In this document: positions 39,600-47,848 of the stretch, one piece after another
Layout: each line of letters starts with the position of its first letter
Position numbering within the stretch: the stretch's first letter is position 1
NCBI RefSeq assembly: GCF_042434745.1
Contig: NZ_JBHLSS010000027.1
Direction: 5' to 3' (one strand)
Origin: Azotobacter paspali
GTDB taxonomy: Bacteria; Pseudomonadota; Gammaproteobacteria; Pseudomonadales; Pseudomonadaceae
Length of the DNA: 48,557 bases
Program-made: the position numbers and the translations under genes
The notes under the pieces: model-generated
The model's input: the letters and a program-made list of their open reading frames with translations, nothing else
Told to the model about the DNA's origin: nothing
Databases searched by the model: none

Positions 39600-40775
39600 C
39601 AGGTCGTTGAGGAACAGTTGGCCACGGGCGGTCGGCCGCAGGCGTTGCGGGTCGTTCTCCAGCAGGCCGGCGGCGCGGGCGGCGGCGCAGGGAGCGGCAA
39701 TGCTGGCAAGCGGCAAGCCAGTACGTTCGCCGAAGAGTCCCGCCGGCACGCCTTCGGTTAGGCGCAGGGCGTTCATCATGAACTCGAACGGCAGTTCGTC
39801 GGCCTCCAGCAGGCGCTCGCCGGCCTGGAAGCGCCGCTCCGGCGCCAGGTAGTCCCTGGGCAAGCGAGTCTTCCAGGTGCGGCGGATACGCCCGTGCGGA
39901 TCGCTGAGTTTGGCGTGGGCGCCGGCGCCTATGCCGAGGAAGTCGCCGAAGGTCCAGTAATTAAGGTTGTGCCGCGCGCGCCGCCCGTCTCTGGCATGGG
40001 CCGAGGTCTCGTACTGGACGAAGCCCTCAGCGGCCAGCAGCGTCTGGCCGGCTTCCTGGATGTCCCAGAGCAGGTCGTCTTCGGGAATCTTTGGCGGCTG
40101 GCTCCAGAACAGAGTATTCGGTTCCAGGGTCAACTGGTACCAAGACAGGTGTGTCGGCTCCAATGCGATGGCCTGGCGCATGTCGGCCAACGCGCTGGCC
40201 ACGTCTTGTCCCGGCAGGCCGTGCATCAGGTCGAGGTTGAAGTTGTCGAAACCGGCGCGGCGCGCCATTTCGGCCGCGCGGATCGCTTCGCTGGCGTCGT
40301 GGATGCGGCCCAGGGCGTGGAGCTGCGCGTTCTGGAAACTCTGCACGCCGATCGACAGGCGATTGATGCCGAGGCGGCGGTAGTCGGCGAATTTTTCCTG
40401 CTCGAAGGTGCCGGGGTTGGCTTCGAGGGTGATCTCGATATCGCGGGCGAAGGAGAGACGCCGGCCGATCCCGTCCAGCAGGCGCTCGAAGGCACGGGCG
40501 GAGAACAGGCTGGGCGTACCGCCGCCGAAGAAGATCGACACCAGTTCGCGGCCATGCGCGGCCGGGAGGTCCGCCGCGAGATCGGCGAGCAGTGCGTCGA
40601 CGTAGGTTTCTTCCGGCAATTTTGCGCTGGCGGCATGGGAGTTGAAGTCGCAGTAGGGGCACTTGCGTACGCACCACGGAATGTGGACGTACAGCGCCAA
40701 GGGCGGCAGCAGGAATCCGCTTTTTCTCCCCTCGCCTTCCGGAACTGGGGCGGGGGGAGAGGGGGGGGGGCTCAT
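39579..40775 (-). CDS. hemW: Radical SAM heme chaperone HemW
   Basis: HemW (398 aa) is a radical SAM protein that binds and delivers heme. The cluster motif is C-VRK-C-PY-C (residues about 35-42), followed by FFGGGTPSLF, ANPGTFEQEKF and HNLNYWTFGDFLGIGAGAH. The ATG at 40775 overlaps the rdgB stop; it adds about 25 low-complexity residues (MSPPPSPPAPVPEGEG) before the core, encoded across a run of ten Gs. A later start would remove this tail, but no better start codon is evident. Confidence 0.92.
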   Translation of the reverse strand: MSPPPSPPAPVPEGEGRKSGFLLPPLALYVHIPWCVRKCPYCDFNSHAASAKLPEETYVDALLADLAADLPAAHGRELVSIFFGGGTPSLFSARAFERLLDGIGRRLSFARDIEITLEANPGTFEQEKFADYRRLGINRLSIGVQSFQNAQLHALGRIHDASEAIRAAEMARRAGFDNFNLDLMHGLPGQDVASALADMRQAIALEPTHLSWYQLTLEPNTLFWSQPPKIPEDDLLWDIQEAGQTLLAAEGFVQYETSAHARDGRRARHNLNYWTFGDFLGIGAGAHAKLSDPHGRIRRTWKTRLPRDYLAPERRFQAGERLLEADELPFEFMMNALRLTEGVPAGLFGERTGLPLASIAAPCAAARAAGLLENDPQRLRPTARGQLFLNDLLQYFLP

Positions 40776-41368
40776 GCCAGTCCCAGCCGCTGCCTGAGCT
40801 GGAGCATGGCGCGGGCGCGGTGGCTCAGTCGGTTCTTCTCGGCCGAGGCCAATTCGGCGCTGGAGCAGCCGCGCTCCGGCACCCAGAACAGCGGATCGTA
40901 GCCGAAGCCCTCGGTGCCGCGCGGCGCGTGCAGGATGCGTCCCTGCCAGAGGCCCTCGCAGATGATCGGCAGCGGGTCCTCGGCATGCCGTACCAGGGCC
41001 AGGGCGCAGACGAAGCGGGCGCCACGCTCGGCGTCCGGCACCTCGCAAAGCGCCTCCAGCAGCTTGGCGTTGTTCGCCGCGTCGCCGCCTCCGCCGGCAT
41101 AGCGCGCCGAATGGATGCCCGGCGCGCCGCCCAGGGCATCGACCGCCAGGCCCGAGTCGTCGGCCAGCGCCGGCAGGCCGGACAGTCGCGCCGCATGACG
41201 GGCCTTGAGAATGGCGTTCTCGACGAAGGACAGGCCGGTCTCTTCCGGCGCGACGTCGCTGAATTCGCCGACCGAGCGTACCCGCACGGCGTCGCCCAGA
41301 AGGGCCTGGAGTTCCTTGAGCTTGCCGGCATTGTGGCTGGCCAGCACCAGTTGGTTGAGAGTCATCAT
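40772..41368 (-). CDS. rdgB: dITP/XTP pyrophosphatase
   Basis: RdgB (198 aa) cleans the nucleotide pool of dITP and XTP. The conserved segments are LASHNAGKLKELQALL, FVENAILKARHAA, LADDSGLAVDALGGAPGIHSARYAG and GFGYDPLFWVP. The ATG overlaps the stop of the DUF4426 gene, and its stop overlaps the hemW start, so the three are translationally linked. Confidence 0.96.
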   Translation of the reverse strand: MMTLNQLVLASHNAGKLKELQALLGDAVRVRSVGEFSDVAPEETGLSFVENAILKARHAARLSGLPALADDSGLAVDALGGAPGIHSARYAGGGGDAANNAKLLEALCEVPDAERGARFVCALALVRHAEDPLPIICEGLWQGRILHAPRGTEGFGYDPLFWVPERGCSSAELASAEKNRLSHRARAMLQLRQRLGLA

Positions 41369-41784
41369 TCGTCGGGGAAGAATTCCTGGTCGAACTCGAA
41401 GCTGTTGAGGGGGCCGCCGCCGCTCTGGATGTCGACCTTGAAGTGCAGGGTTTCCTTGTCGAAGGGGAACTGCGACAGGTAGTAGATGGCCTCGCCTTCG
41501 CGCACCTCGCGGAAGCTCAGCGCACGGACCTGCCCCAGGTTGTTGCGCACCTGGGCCTTGATCGTCACGGGCCGGGCCTTGCCGCTCTTGAGCACGGAGA
41601 TGTTGAGCACCCCCTGGGTCTTGCCGCGGACGATGCCGGCGGCGCTGGCGATCTCCGGCTGCAGGAAGCCGGAGTTGAAGGCGCTGTAGTGCACATCGAG
41701 GTCGGCGAACTTCTGCAGGCGCTCGGCCGCGGCGGCCGACAGCGACAGGCAGAGGGCAAGCAGGAGCGGGATTGGGCGACGCAT
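41365..41784 (-). CDS. DUF4426-family exported protein
   Basis: The 139-residue protein has a signal peptide (MRRPIPLLLALCLSLSAAAA, cleavage after about residue 20) and one DUF4426 domain with DLDVHYSAFNSGFLQPEIA and NNLGQVRALSFREVREGEAIYYL. Function unknown; the family is found in this same spot, between metW and rdgB, in pseudomonads. The ATG at 41784 starts the signal peptide. Confidence 0.9.
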   Translation of the reverse strand: MRRPIPLLLALCLSLSAAAAERLQKFADLDVHYSAFNSGFLQPEIASAAGIVRGKTQGVLNISVLKSGKARPVTIKAQVRNNLGQVRALSFREVREGEAIYYLSQFPFDKETLHFKVDIQSGGGPLNSFEFDQEFFPDE

Positions 41785-41845
41785 GACGATCTCCTTGCGG
41801 AAGAGCCCAAGGCGAGGGTGGCCGGCCATGCCGCTGTGGCGATGG

Positions 41846-42439
41846 TCAGCGGCAACTGACATGGTAGATGCCGATTTCACCCAACAGATTAGGCCACAGC
41901 CGGCTGGCCCAGCCATGCCGGTGTTCGCGGTCCACCGCCAAGCGCTGCAGCACCCGCACCTGGCGTTCCCGGCACAGCGCCTCGAAGTCCTTGAAGGTGC
42001 AGAAGTGGATGTTCGGCGTGTTGTACCAGGTGTAGGGCAGGAACTCGGAAACCGGCATCCGTCCCTTGCTCGCCAGATACCAGCGACAGCGCCAGTGGCC
42101 GAAGTTGGGAAAGGTGATGATGCAGGTGCGGCCGACCCGCAGCATCTCCTCGAGGATACGGTCCGGGTAGTGCACGGCCTGCAGCGCCTGGGTCATCACC
42201 ACCACGTCGAAGCTGTCGCTGGCGAAGTTGCCGAGGCCCTTGTCCAGGTTCTGCTCGATCACGTTGACGCCCTTGTCGAGGCAGGCGGCGATGTTCTGCG
42301 GGTCGATCTCCAGGCCGTAGCCGCTGACCTCTTTATGCTCGCGTAGCCGGGCCAGCAGTTCGCCGTCGCCGCAGCCGAGGTCGAGTACCCGGCTACCGGC
42401 GGGAATCCACTCTTGGATGATGTCCAGATCGGCTCTCAT
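41846..42439 (-). CDS. metW: MetW methyltransferase-like protein
   Basis: MetW (197 aa) is a class I SAM-dependent methyltransferase fold (VLDLGCGDGELLARL, QALQAVHYPDRILEEMLRVG) that supports MetX in methionine synthesis in many proteobacteria. The ATG at 42439 (MRADLDIIQEW) is the family start; one two codons upstream is possible. It lies 7 bases after metX. Confidence 0.95.
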   Translation of the reverse strand: MRADLDIIQEWIPAGSRVLDLGCGDGELLARLREHKEVSGYGLEIDPQNIAACLDKGVNVIEQNLDKGLGNFASDSFDVVVMTQALQAVHYPDRILEEMLRVGRTCIITFPNFGHWRCRWYLASKGRMPVSEFLPYTWYNTPNIHFCTFKDFEALCRERQVRVLQRLAVDREHRHGWASRLWPNLLGEIGIYHVSCR

Positions 42440-42446
42440 GGGCATG

Positions 42447-43580
42447 TCATACCGCGATTCGGTTCATGTAGCTGGAGAACCCCTGCAGGTAGCGGGGGAT
42501 CGGCATCAGAAAGGCGTCGTGGCCCTGTGGCGCGTCGATCTCCAGGTAGCTGACGTTCTTGCCGGCGGCGATCAGCGCGTCGACGATCTCCCGCGAGCGG
42601 GCCGGCGAGAAGCGCCAATCGGTGGTGAAGGACATCAGGCAGAAATCGGCCTGGGCCACCGCCAGGGTTTTCGCCAGATCGTCGCCGTGCGCGGCGGCCG
42701 GGTCGAAGTAGTCCAGCGCCTTGGTCATCAGCAGGTAGGTGTTGGCGTCGAAACGCCCGGAGAACTCCTCGCCCTGGTAACGCAGGTAGCTCTCCACCTG
42801 GAACTCCACGCTGTGGAAGTCGTAGTTGAGCTGGTCGGTCTTCAGCTCGCGGCCGAATTTCTCGCCCATCGCATCGTCCGACAAGTAAGTGATGTGGCCG
42901 ACCATGCGCGCCAGTATCAGCCCACGCTTGGGGATCACCCCGCGCTCCTGGAAGTGACCGCCGTGGAATTCCGGGTCGGAGAGAATCGCCTGGCGCGCCA
43001 CCTCGTTGAAGGCGATGTTCTGTGCCGACAGCTTGGGCGCCGAGGCGATGGCCAGGCAGTGGCGGACCCGCTCGGGGTAGCTGATGGTCCACTGCAGGGC
43101 CTGCATGCCGCCGAGGCTGCCGCCGATCACCGCGGCCCATTGCTGGATACCCAGGGCATCGGCCAGGCGCGCCTGGCTGTGCACCCAGTCTTCCACCGTC
43201 ACCACCGGGAAGTCCGCGCCATAGGGGCGGGCGGTCGCCGGGTTGAGACTGCCGGGGCCGGTGGAGCCGTTGCAGCCACCGAGGTTGTTCAGGGCGACGA
43301 CGAAGAAGCGCCGCGTGTCGATAGGCTTGCCGGGGCCGATGCAACTGTCCCACCAGCCGGGCTTGCGGTCCTCGGGACTGTGGTAGCCGGCGGCATGGTG
43401 ATGGCCGGACAGCGCGTGACAGATCAGCACCGCATTGCTGCGTGCCGCGTTGAGTTCGCCGTAGGTTTCATAGACCAGTTCGTAGTCGCTCAGGCTGCGT
43501 CCGCAGGCAAGCGTCAAGGGTTCGCTGAAGTGCAGCATCTGTGGGCGAACCAGACCGACAGAATCTTCGGGAAAAGCCAA
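42447..43580 (-). CDS. metX: Homoserine O-acyltransferase MetX
   Basis: MetX (377 aa) acylates homoserine in methionine synthesis; pseudomonad forms use succinyl-CoA. It is an alpha/beta hydrolase with the nucleophile elbow GGSLGGMQ (Ser near 149), catalytic Asp in TTDWRFSP and His in GHDAFL. CHALSGHHHAAGYH is also typical. The sequence is complete and sits in an operon with metW. Confidence 0.96.
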   Translation of the reverse strand: MAFPEDSVGLVRPQMLHFSEPLTLACGRSLSDYELVYETYGELNAARSNAVLICHALSGHHHAAGYHSPEDRKPGWWDSCIGPGKPIDTRRFFVVALNNLGGCNGSTGPGSLNPATARPYGADFPVVTVEDWVHSQARLADALGIQQWAAVIGGSLGGMQALQWTISYPERVRHCLAIASAPKLSAQNIAFNEVARQAILSDPEFHGGHFQERGVIPKRGLILARMVGHITYLSDDAMGEKFGRELKTDQLNYDFHSVEFQVESYLRYQGEEFSGRFDANTYLLMTKALDYFDPAAAHGDDLAKTLAVAQADFCLMSFTTDWRFSPARSREIVDALIAAGKNVSYLEIDAPQGHDAFLMPIPRYLQGFSSYMNRIAV

Positions 43581-43714
43581 TCGCAGGCCCCTGCTCTCGC
43601 AAAAAAGAACGCCAGTCTAGGGCCTGGCATCGATTATTTCCACGCTTGCGTCGCCGTCTGGAGTCCATTTTTCGCCAAGGACGAAAGCGTCACGGCGGCG
43701 GGCGTGCGAGTCGC

Positions 43715-44014
43715 TCAGGCGTTCGGTCGCGGTGCCAGGCCGGGCAGCGCCGGAAGCTGCTGGGGCCGGCGGATGCGCACCCGCTTCTGGCGGTTCGACT
43801 CGCCGCTTTCCAGGCTCACCTGGCTCCTCGGCACACCGAAGATGTCGGCGAGGAAGGCCAGCAGGTGGGCGTTGGCCTTGCCCTCCACCGGCGGGGCGGT
43901 GAGGCGGATCTTCAGGCGCTCGCCATGCAGCCCGGCGAATTCGTCCTTGCTGGCCTTGGGCTGCAGGTGGCAGGCGAGGATCAGGTCCTCGCCGTCCCAA
44001 CGGTACCAACTCAT
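43715..44014 (-). CDS. yggU: DUF167/YggU-family protein
   Basis: The 99-residue protein has the YggU pattern LQPKASKDEFAGLHGERLKIRLTAPPVEGKAN and FGVPRSQVSLESGESNRQKRVRI. Function unknown. Its ATG overlaps the yggT stop, so it is translationally coupled to it. Confidence 0.92.
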   Translation of the reverse strand: MSWYRWDGEDLILACHLQPKASKDEFAGLHGERLKIRLTAPPVEGKANAHLLAFLADIFGVPRSQVSLESGESNRQKRVRIRRPQQLPALPGLAPRPNA

Positions 44015-44607
44015 CAGAGGAAGGGGCTGAGCGCCCGCGGCATGCCGCTCATGGCGGCGAGGTTGTTGATCACTAGCATGTCGATCAGGTTCAGCGCGAT
44101 GAAGGCGAAGATCGGCGAGATGTCCAGGCCGCCGAGATTCGGCAGGACGCGGCGGATCGGCGACAGCAGGGGCTCGCAGATCTGGTTGACCAGTTGCGCG
44201 GCCGGGTTGTAGCTGCCGGGAGCGACCCAGGACAGGATCACGCTGACGATCAGGGCGAAGAAGAACACCTTGAGGAACAGCGAGGTGACGCCGATCACCG
44301 ACCAGACCAGCAGCGGCATCAGGTAGCCGCCGACGCCATAGCCCATCAGCAGTAGGACGCCGATCATCAGCGCCAACTGGACCAGGATGGCCAGCGCCAG
44401 GGAGGCTAAGTCCAGTCCGCCAAAACCGGGAATGACCCGTCGCAGCGGCTTGAGCAGCGGCTGAGTGGCCTTGACCACGAACTGGCTGAGGGGATTGTAG
44501 AAGTCGGCGTGCACCAACTGGAGGATGAAGCGCAGCAGGACGATCAGCAGGTAGAGGCTGCCGAGGGTCTGTACGAGGTAGATGATCGCAGTGTTCAATC
44601 CGTTCAT
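44014..44607 (-). CDS. yggT: YggT-family membrane protein
   Basis: The 197-residue inner-membrane protein is built of two YGGT repeats (about 5-90 and 100-190). Each ends in a proline- and arginine-containing loop (NPLSQFVVKATQPLLKPLRRVIP and NPAAQLVNQICEPLLSPIRRVLP). It has been linked to cell shape and osmotic tolerance in some bacteria. The ATG at 44607 is the family start; the frame upstream is antisense shadow within proC. Confidence 0.94.
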   Translation of the reverse strand: MNGLNTAIIYLVQTLGSLYLLIVLLRFILQLVHADFYNPLSQFVVKATQPLLKPLRRVIPGFGGLDLASLALAILVQLALMIGVLLLMGYGVGGYLMPLLVWSVIGVTSLFLKVFFFALIVSVILSWVAPGSYNPAAQLVNQICEPLLSPIRRVLPNLGGLDISPIFAFIALNLIDMLVINNLAAMSGMPRALSPFL

Positions 44608-44624
44608 CGAATCAAGGTTCCTTA

Positions 44625-45440
44625 TCAGCCCAACTGTTTGGCCAGTTCGGCGGAGCGTCGGGCGGCGGCGTTTAGCGCCTGCTGCACCAGGGCTTCGAAG
44701 CCGCCGGCCTGGAAGGTATTGATCGCCGCCTCGGTGGTGCCATTCGGCGAGGTCACCCGGCGACGCAGTTCGGCGGCGTCGACGCCGCTTTCGGTGGCCA
44801 TGCGCGCCGCGCCCAGGGCGGTCTGCAGGGTCAGTTGCACGGCGCTGCCGTGCGGCAGGCCAAGCCGTTCGCCGGCGGCGGTCATGGCTTCCATGAGCAG
44901 GAAGAAGTACGCCGGGCCACTGCCGGAGACGGCGGTCACGGCATCGATCAGGCGTTCCTCGTCGAGCCACAGGGCCAGACCGACCGCGCCTAGCAAGCGT
45001 TCGGCCTGCTGGCGCTGGGCGGCGGACACCCGGGCGTTGGCGAACAGGCCGCTGGCGCCCTGGCGCAACAGCGCTGGCGTGTTCGGCATGCAGCGTACCA
45101 GCGGCCGCTCGCCCAGCCAGGACTCCAGGCTGGCGCAGGTGATGCCGGCGGCGATGGAGACGATCAACTGCTCCGGGCGCAGGTGGGCGGCGAGCGTCTG
45201 GCAGACCGACTTCATCACTTGCGGCTTGACCGCCAGCACCACCAGGTCGGCACCGGCGACAGCCTCGGCGTTGTCGGCGAACAGCTCGATGCCGTGTTCG
45301 GCGGCAATGCGCGCGCGCCGCTCGGCGCTCGGGGCGCTGGCGCGGATCGCGCTGGCCGGCACGCCCTCGGCGAGCAGCCCGCCGATCAGGCTGGCGGCCA
45401 TGTTGCCGGCACCTATGAAGGCGATGCGGGGGTCGGTCAT
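44625..45440 (-). CDS. proC: Pyrroline-5-carboxylate reductase
   Basis: ProC (271 aa) makes proline from pyrroline-5-carboxylate with NAD(P)H. The dinucleotide loop is IGAGNMAASLIGGL at the N-terminus; VLAVKPQVM and the C-terminal AVSGSGPAYFFLLMEAM and GGFEALV regions are conserved. It lies 18 bases after yggS on the same strand. Confidence 0.97.
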   Translation of the reverse strand: MTDPRIAFIGAGNMAASLIGGLLAEGVPASAIRASAPSAERRARIAAEHGIELFADNAEAVAGADLVVLAVKPQVMKSVCQTLAAHLRPEQLIVSIAAGITCASLESWLGERPLVRCMPNTPALLRQGASGLFANARVSAAQRQQAERLLGAVGLALWLDEERLIDAVTAVSGSGPAYFFLLMEAMTAAGERLGLPHGSAVQLTLQTALGAARMATESGVDAAELRRRVTSPNGTTEAAINTFQAGGFEALVQQALNAAARRSAELAKQLG

Positions 45441-45458
45441 GGGAGACTTTCCTTCTGT

Positions 45459-46163
45459 CTAACGGGAAGGCTGCCCGTAGTCGCGGGCGCCGAACAGGGC
45501 GGTGCCGATGCGGACCCAGGTGGCGCCTTCGGCGATGGCGGCCTCCAGGTCGTGGCTCATGCCCATGGAAAGGGTGTCGAGATCGAGGTCGAGGCGCTGG
45601 CCGAGGCTTTCCTTCAACTCACGCAGGCGGGCGAAGGGCGCGCGTTGGGCGGTGGGGTCGTCGCTCGGCTCGGGAATCGCCATCAGGCCGCGCAGGCGTA
45701 GGTTGGGTAGTTCCGCCACAGCGCCGGCGAGTTCCGTCAACTCCTCGGGTTCGCAGCCGGACTTGCTCGCCTCGCCGCTGACGTTCACCTGCAGGCAAAT
45801 GTTCAGGGGCGGGAGGTGCGCCGGACGCTGCTCGGACAGACGCTGGGCGATCTTCGCCCGGTCGACCGAATGGACCCAGGCGAAATGTTCGGCGATGGCG
45901 CGGGTCTTGTTGGACTGGATCGGCCCGATGAAGTGCCAGGTCAGCTCCAGATCGGCAAGTTCGGCCTGCTTGGCCAGGGCCTCCTGCAGGTAGTTCTCGC
46001 CGAAGTCGCGCTGGCCGCAGGCGAAGGTTTCGCGCAGGACGCTCGCCGGCTTGGTCTTGCTCACGGCCAGCAGGCCCACCTCCTGCGGGGCGCGACCGGA
46101 AGCTTGCGCCGCCTCACGGATGCGCGCGCGAACCTTTGCAACACTTTCTAAAATGCTCGACAT
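45459..46163 (-). CDS. yggS: PLP-binding homeostasis protein YggS
   Basis: YggS/PLPBP (234 aa) carries pyridoxal phosphate on the Lys of AVSKTKP (near residue 36) and influences vitamin B6 and amino-acid balance. Other motifs are FGENYLQEALAK, WHFIGPIQSNK, CLQVNVSGEASKSG and SMGMSHDLEAAI. It starts divergently from pilT, 72 bases away. Confidence 0.96.
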   Translation of the reverse strand: MSSILESVAKVRARIREAAQASGRAPQEVGLLAVSKTKPASVLRETFACGQRDFGENYLQEALAKQAELADLELTWHFIGPIQSNKTRAIAEHFAWVHSVDRAKIAQRLSEQRPAHLPPLNICLQVNVSGEASKSGCEPEELTELAGAVAELPNLRLRGLMAIPEPSDDPTAQRAPFARLRELKESLGQRLDLDLDTLSMGMSHDLEAAIAEGATWVRIGTALFGARDYGQPSR

Positions 46164-46235
46164 CTTGTTCCGTTTCCTGCCCGGGCGACCGGCTGTCGCG
46201 GCATTCTACCCGCTTGTTGGCGATTGGGGACCCCC

Positions 46236-47270
46236 ATGGACATTACCGAACTGCTCGCCTTCGGCGCCAGGCAAGGCGCGTCGGACCTGCACCTTTCCGC
46301 CGGCCTGCCGCCGATGATCCGCGTCGACGGCGACGTGCGCCGCATCGACCTGCCGCCGCTGAACCACAAGCAGGTGCATGCGCTGATCCACGACATCATG
46401 AACGACAAGCAGCGCAAGGATTACGAAACGTTTTTCGAAACCGACTTCTCCTTCGAGATGCCAGGCGTGGCGCGCTTCCGGGTCAACGCCTTCAACCAGA
46501 ACCGTGGCGCCGGCGCGGTGTTTCGCACCATTCCGTCGCGCGTCCCGAGCATGGACGAACTGGGGATGGACGAGGTGTTCAGGAAGATCGCCGAGGTGCC
46601 GCACGGCCTGGTGCTGGTCACCGGCCCCACCGGCTCGGGTAAGTCGACTACCCTGGCGGCCATGCTTGACCACCTGAACGGCAGCAGGCACCAGCACATC
46701 CTCACCATCGAGGACCCGATCGAGTTCGTCCACGAGCCGAAGAAGTGCCTGATCAACCAGCGCGAGGTGCACCGCGACACCCTGGGCTTCGCCGAGGCGC
46801 TGCGTTCGGTGCTGCGCGAGGACCCGGACATCATCCTGGTCGGCGAGATGCGCGACCTGGAAACCATCCGTTTGGCGCTGACCGCCGCGGAAACCGGTCA
46901 CTTGGTGTTCGGCACCCTGCACACCTCCTCGGCGGCCAAGACCATCGACCGGGTGGTCGATGTGTTCCCGGCGGAAGAGAAGGCGATGGTCCGCTCGATG
47001 CTCTCCGAATCGCTGCAGGCGGTGATCGCCCAGACCCTGCTGAAGAGGGTCGGTGGCGGCCGGGTGGCGGCCCGCGAAATCATGGTCGGCACCCCGGCGA
47101 TCCGCAATCTGATCCGCGAGGACAAGGTGGCGCAGATGTACTCGGCGATCCAGACCGGCGGCTCGCTGGGCATGCAGACCCTGGACATGGCGTTGAAGAG
47201 CCTGCTGTCCAGGGGCGCGATCAGCCGCGCGAGCGCTCGCGAGAAGGCGAAGATTCCCGACAGTTTCTAG
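46236..47270 (+). CDS. pilT: Type IV pilus retraction ATPase PilT
   Basis: PilT (344 aa) is the hexameric ATPase that retracts type IV pili for twitching. It shows ASDLHLSAGLPPMIRVDG at the N-terminus, Walker A TGPTGSGKSTT near 130-140, the Asp box ILTIEDPIEFVH, Walker B ILVGEMRDLETI and the His box ETGHLVFGTLHTSSAA. The family C-terminus AIRNLIREDKVAQMYSAIQTG is complete. pilU, which follows pilT in pseudomonads, is not present before the insertion element. Confidence 0.97.
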   Translation: MDITELLAFGARQGASDLHLSAGLPPMIRVDGDVRRIDLPPLNHKQVHALIHDIMNDKQRKDYETFFETDFSFEMPGVARFRVNAFNQNRGAGAVFRTIPSRVPSMDELGMDEVFRKIAEVPHGLVLVTGPTGSGKSTTLAAMLDHLNGSRHQHILTIEDPIEFVHEPKKCLINQREVHRDTLGFAEALRSVLREDPDIILVGEMRDLETIRLALTAAETGHLVFGTLHTSSAAKTIDRVVDVFPAEEKAMVRSMLSESLQAVIAQTLLKRVGGGRVAAREIMVGTPAIRNLIREDKVAQMYSAIQTGGSLGMQTLDMALKSLLSRGAISRASAREKAKIPDSF

Positions 47271-47348
47271 ACCGGCCGCGCCTTCGGGCGTGGGACGGGC
47301 GACCACGGCCATGGAGATCATCAAGTTCTTCCCTGCCGACCGTTACAA

Positions 47349-47383
47349 AAATGCGCGGAAAGCCCCGTACTTCTAGTGCGGGG
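47349..47383. repeat. Left-end hairpin of the IS200/IS605-type element
   Basis: An imperfect hairpin (CCCCG and CGGGG flanking TACTTCTAGTG) lies about 30 bases outside the tnpA stop, where IS200/IS605 elements have the subterminal hairpin recognised by TnpA. The adjoining 28 bases recur inverted at 120-147. The exact element end cannot be fixed from the sequence. Confidence 0.55.
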
Positions 47384-47410
47384 ATGAATAGCGCGGGAGG
47401 CGAAGCCTCC

Positions 47411-47827
47411 CTATAGCGGCTTCGTCTGCTGCTCGATGTATTGCTTGACTACTGCAAGAGGAGCGCCGCCGACGCTGCCGGCAAAATAGCTGGGGCTCCA
47501 CAAGGCATTGCTCCGGTATGCCGGGGCGACCAGCTCAGGATGTAGCTGCTTCATTCGGCGGCTGGATGCGCCCTTCAAGCTGTTCACCCGCTTCGAGAGA
47601 GCCACCTTCGGTGGGTATGTCACCCGCAGGTGAACGTGGTCGGCCCCACCATTGAATTCCTGAAGCTCGGCCTCGAAGTCATGGCATACCTTGCAAAACA
47701 GGGTTTCCAATGTTTCGAGGTGTACGGACGAAAACAGGCGCCCTCTGCACTTGGTCACAAAGACCAAATGAGCATGAAGCTCGAAGACGCAGTATCTGCC
47801 TGTACGTATTGCTGTATTCTGTTTCAT
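47411..47827 (-). CDS. tnpA: IS200-type Y1 HUH transposase TnpA
   Basis: The 138-residue enzyme is a single-strand transposase. It has HLVFVTKCRGR near residue 20, the HUH metal motif in GADHVHLRVTYPP, and the catalytic Tyr in VKQYIEQQ near the C-terminus. Length is normal, so it should be active. The ATG at 47827 gives the family start MKQNTAIRTGRY; an upstream start adds 42 unconserved codons. Normal substrates are the hairpin ends of its own element. Confidence 0.9.
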   Translation of the reverse strand: MKQNTAIRTGRYCVFELHAHLVFVTKCRGRLFSSVHLETLETLFCKVCHDFEAELQEFNGGADHVHLRVTYPPKVALSKRVNSLKGASSRRMKQLHPELVAPAYRSNALWSPSYFAGSVGGAPLAVVKQYIEQQTKPL

Positions 47828-47848
47828 AGACCAAGTATAGTTGAGCGC

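Noticed and set aside
47311..47376. Short frame after pilT starting MEIIKFFPADRYKN
   Set aside because: Twenty-one codons running into the insertion-element end; it does not resemble the start of PilU, and no ribosome-binding site is evident.
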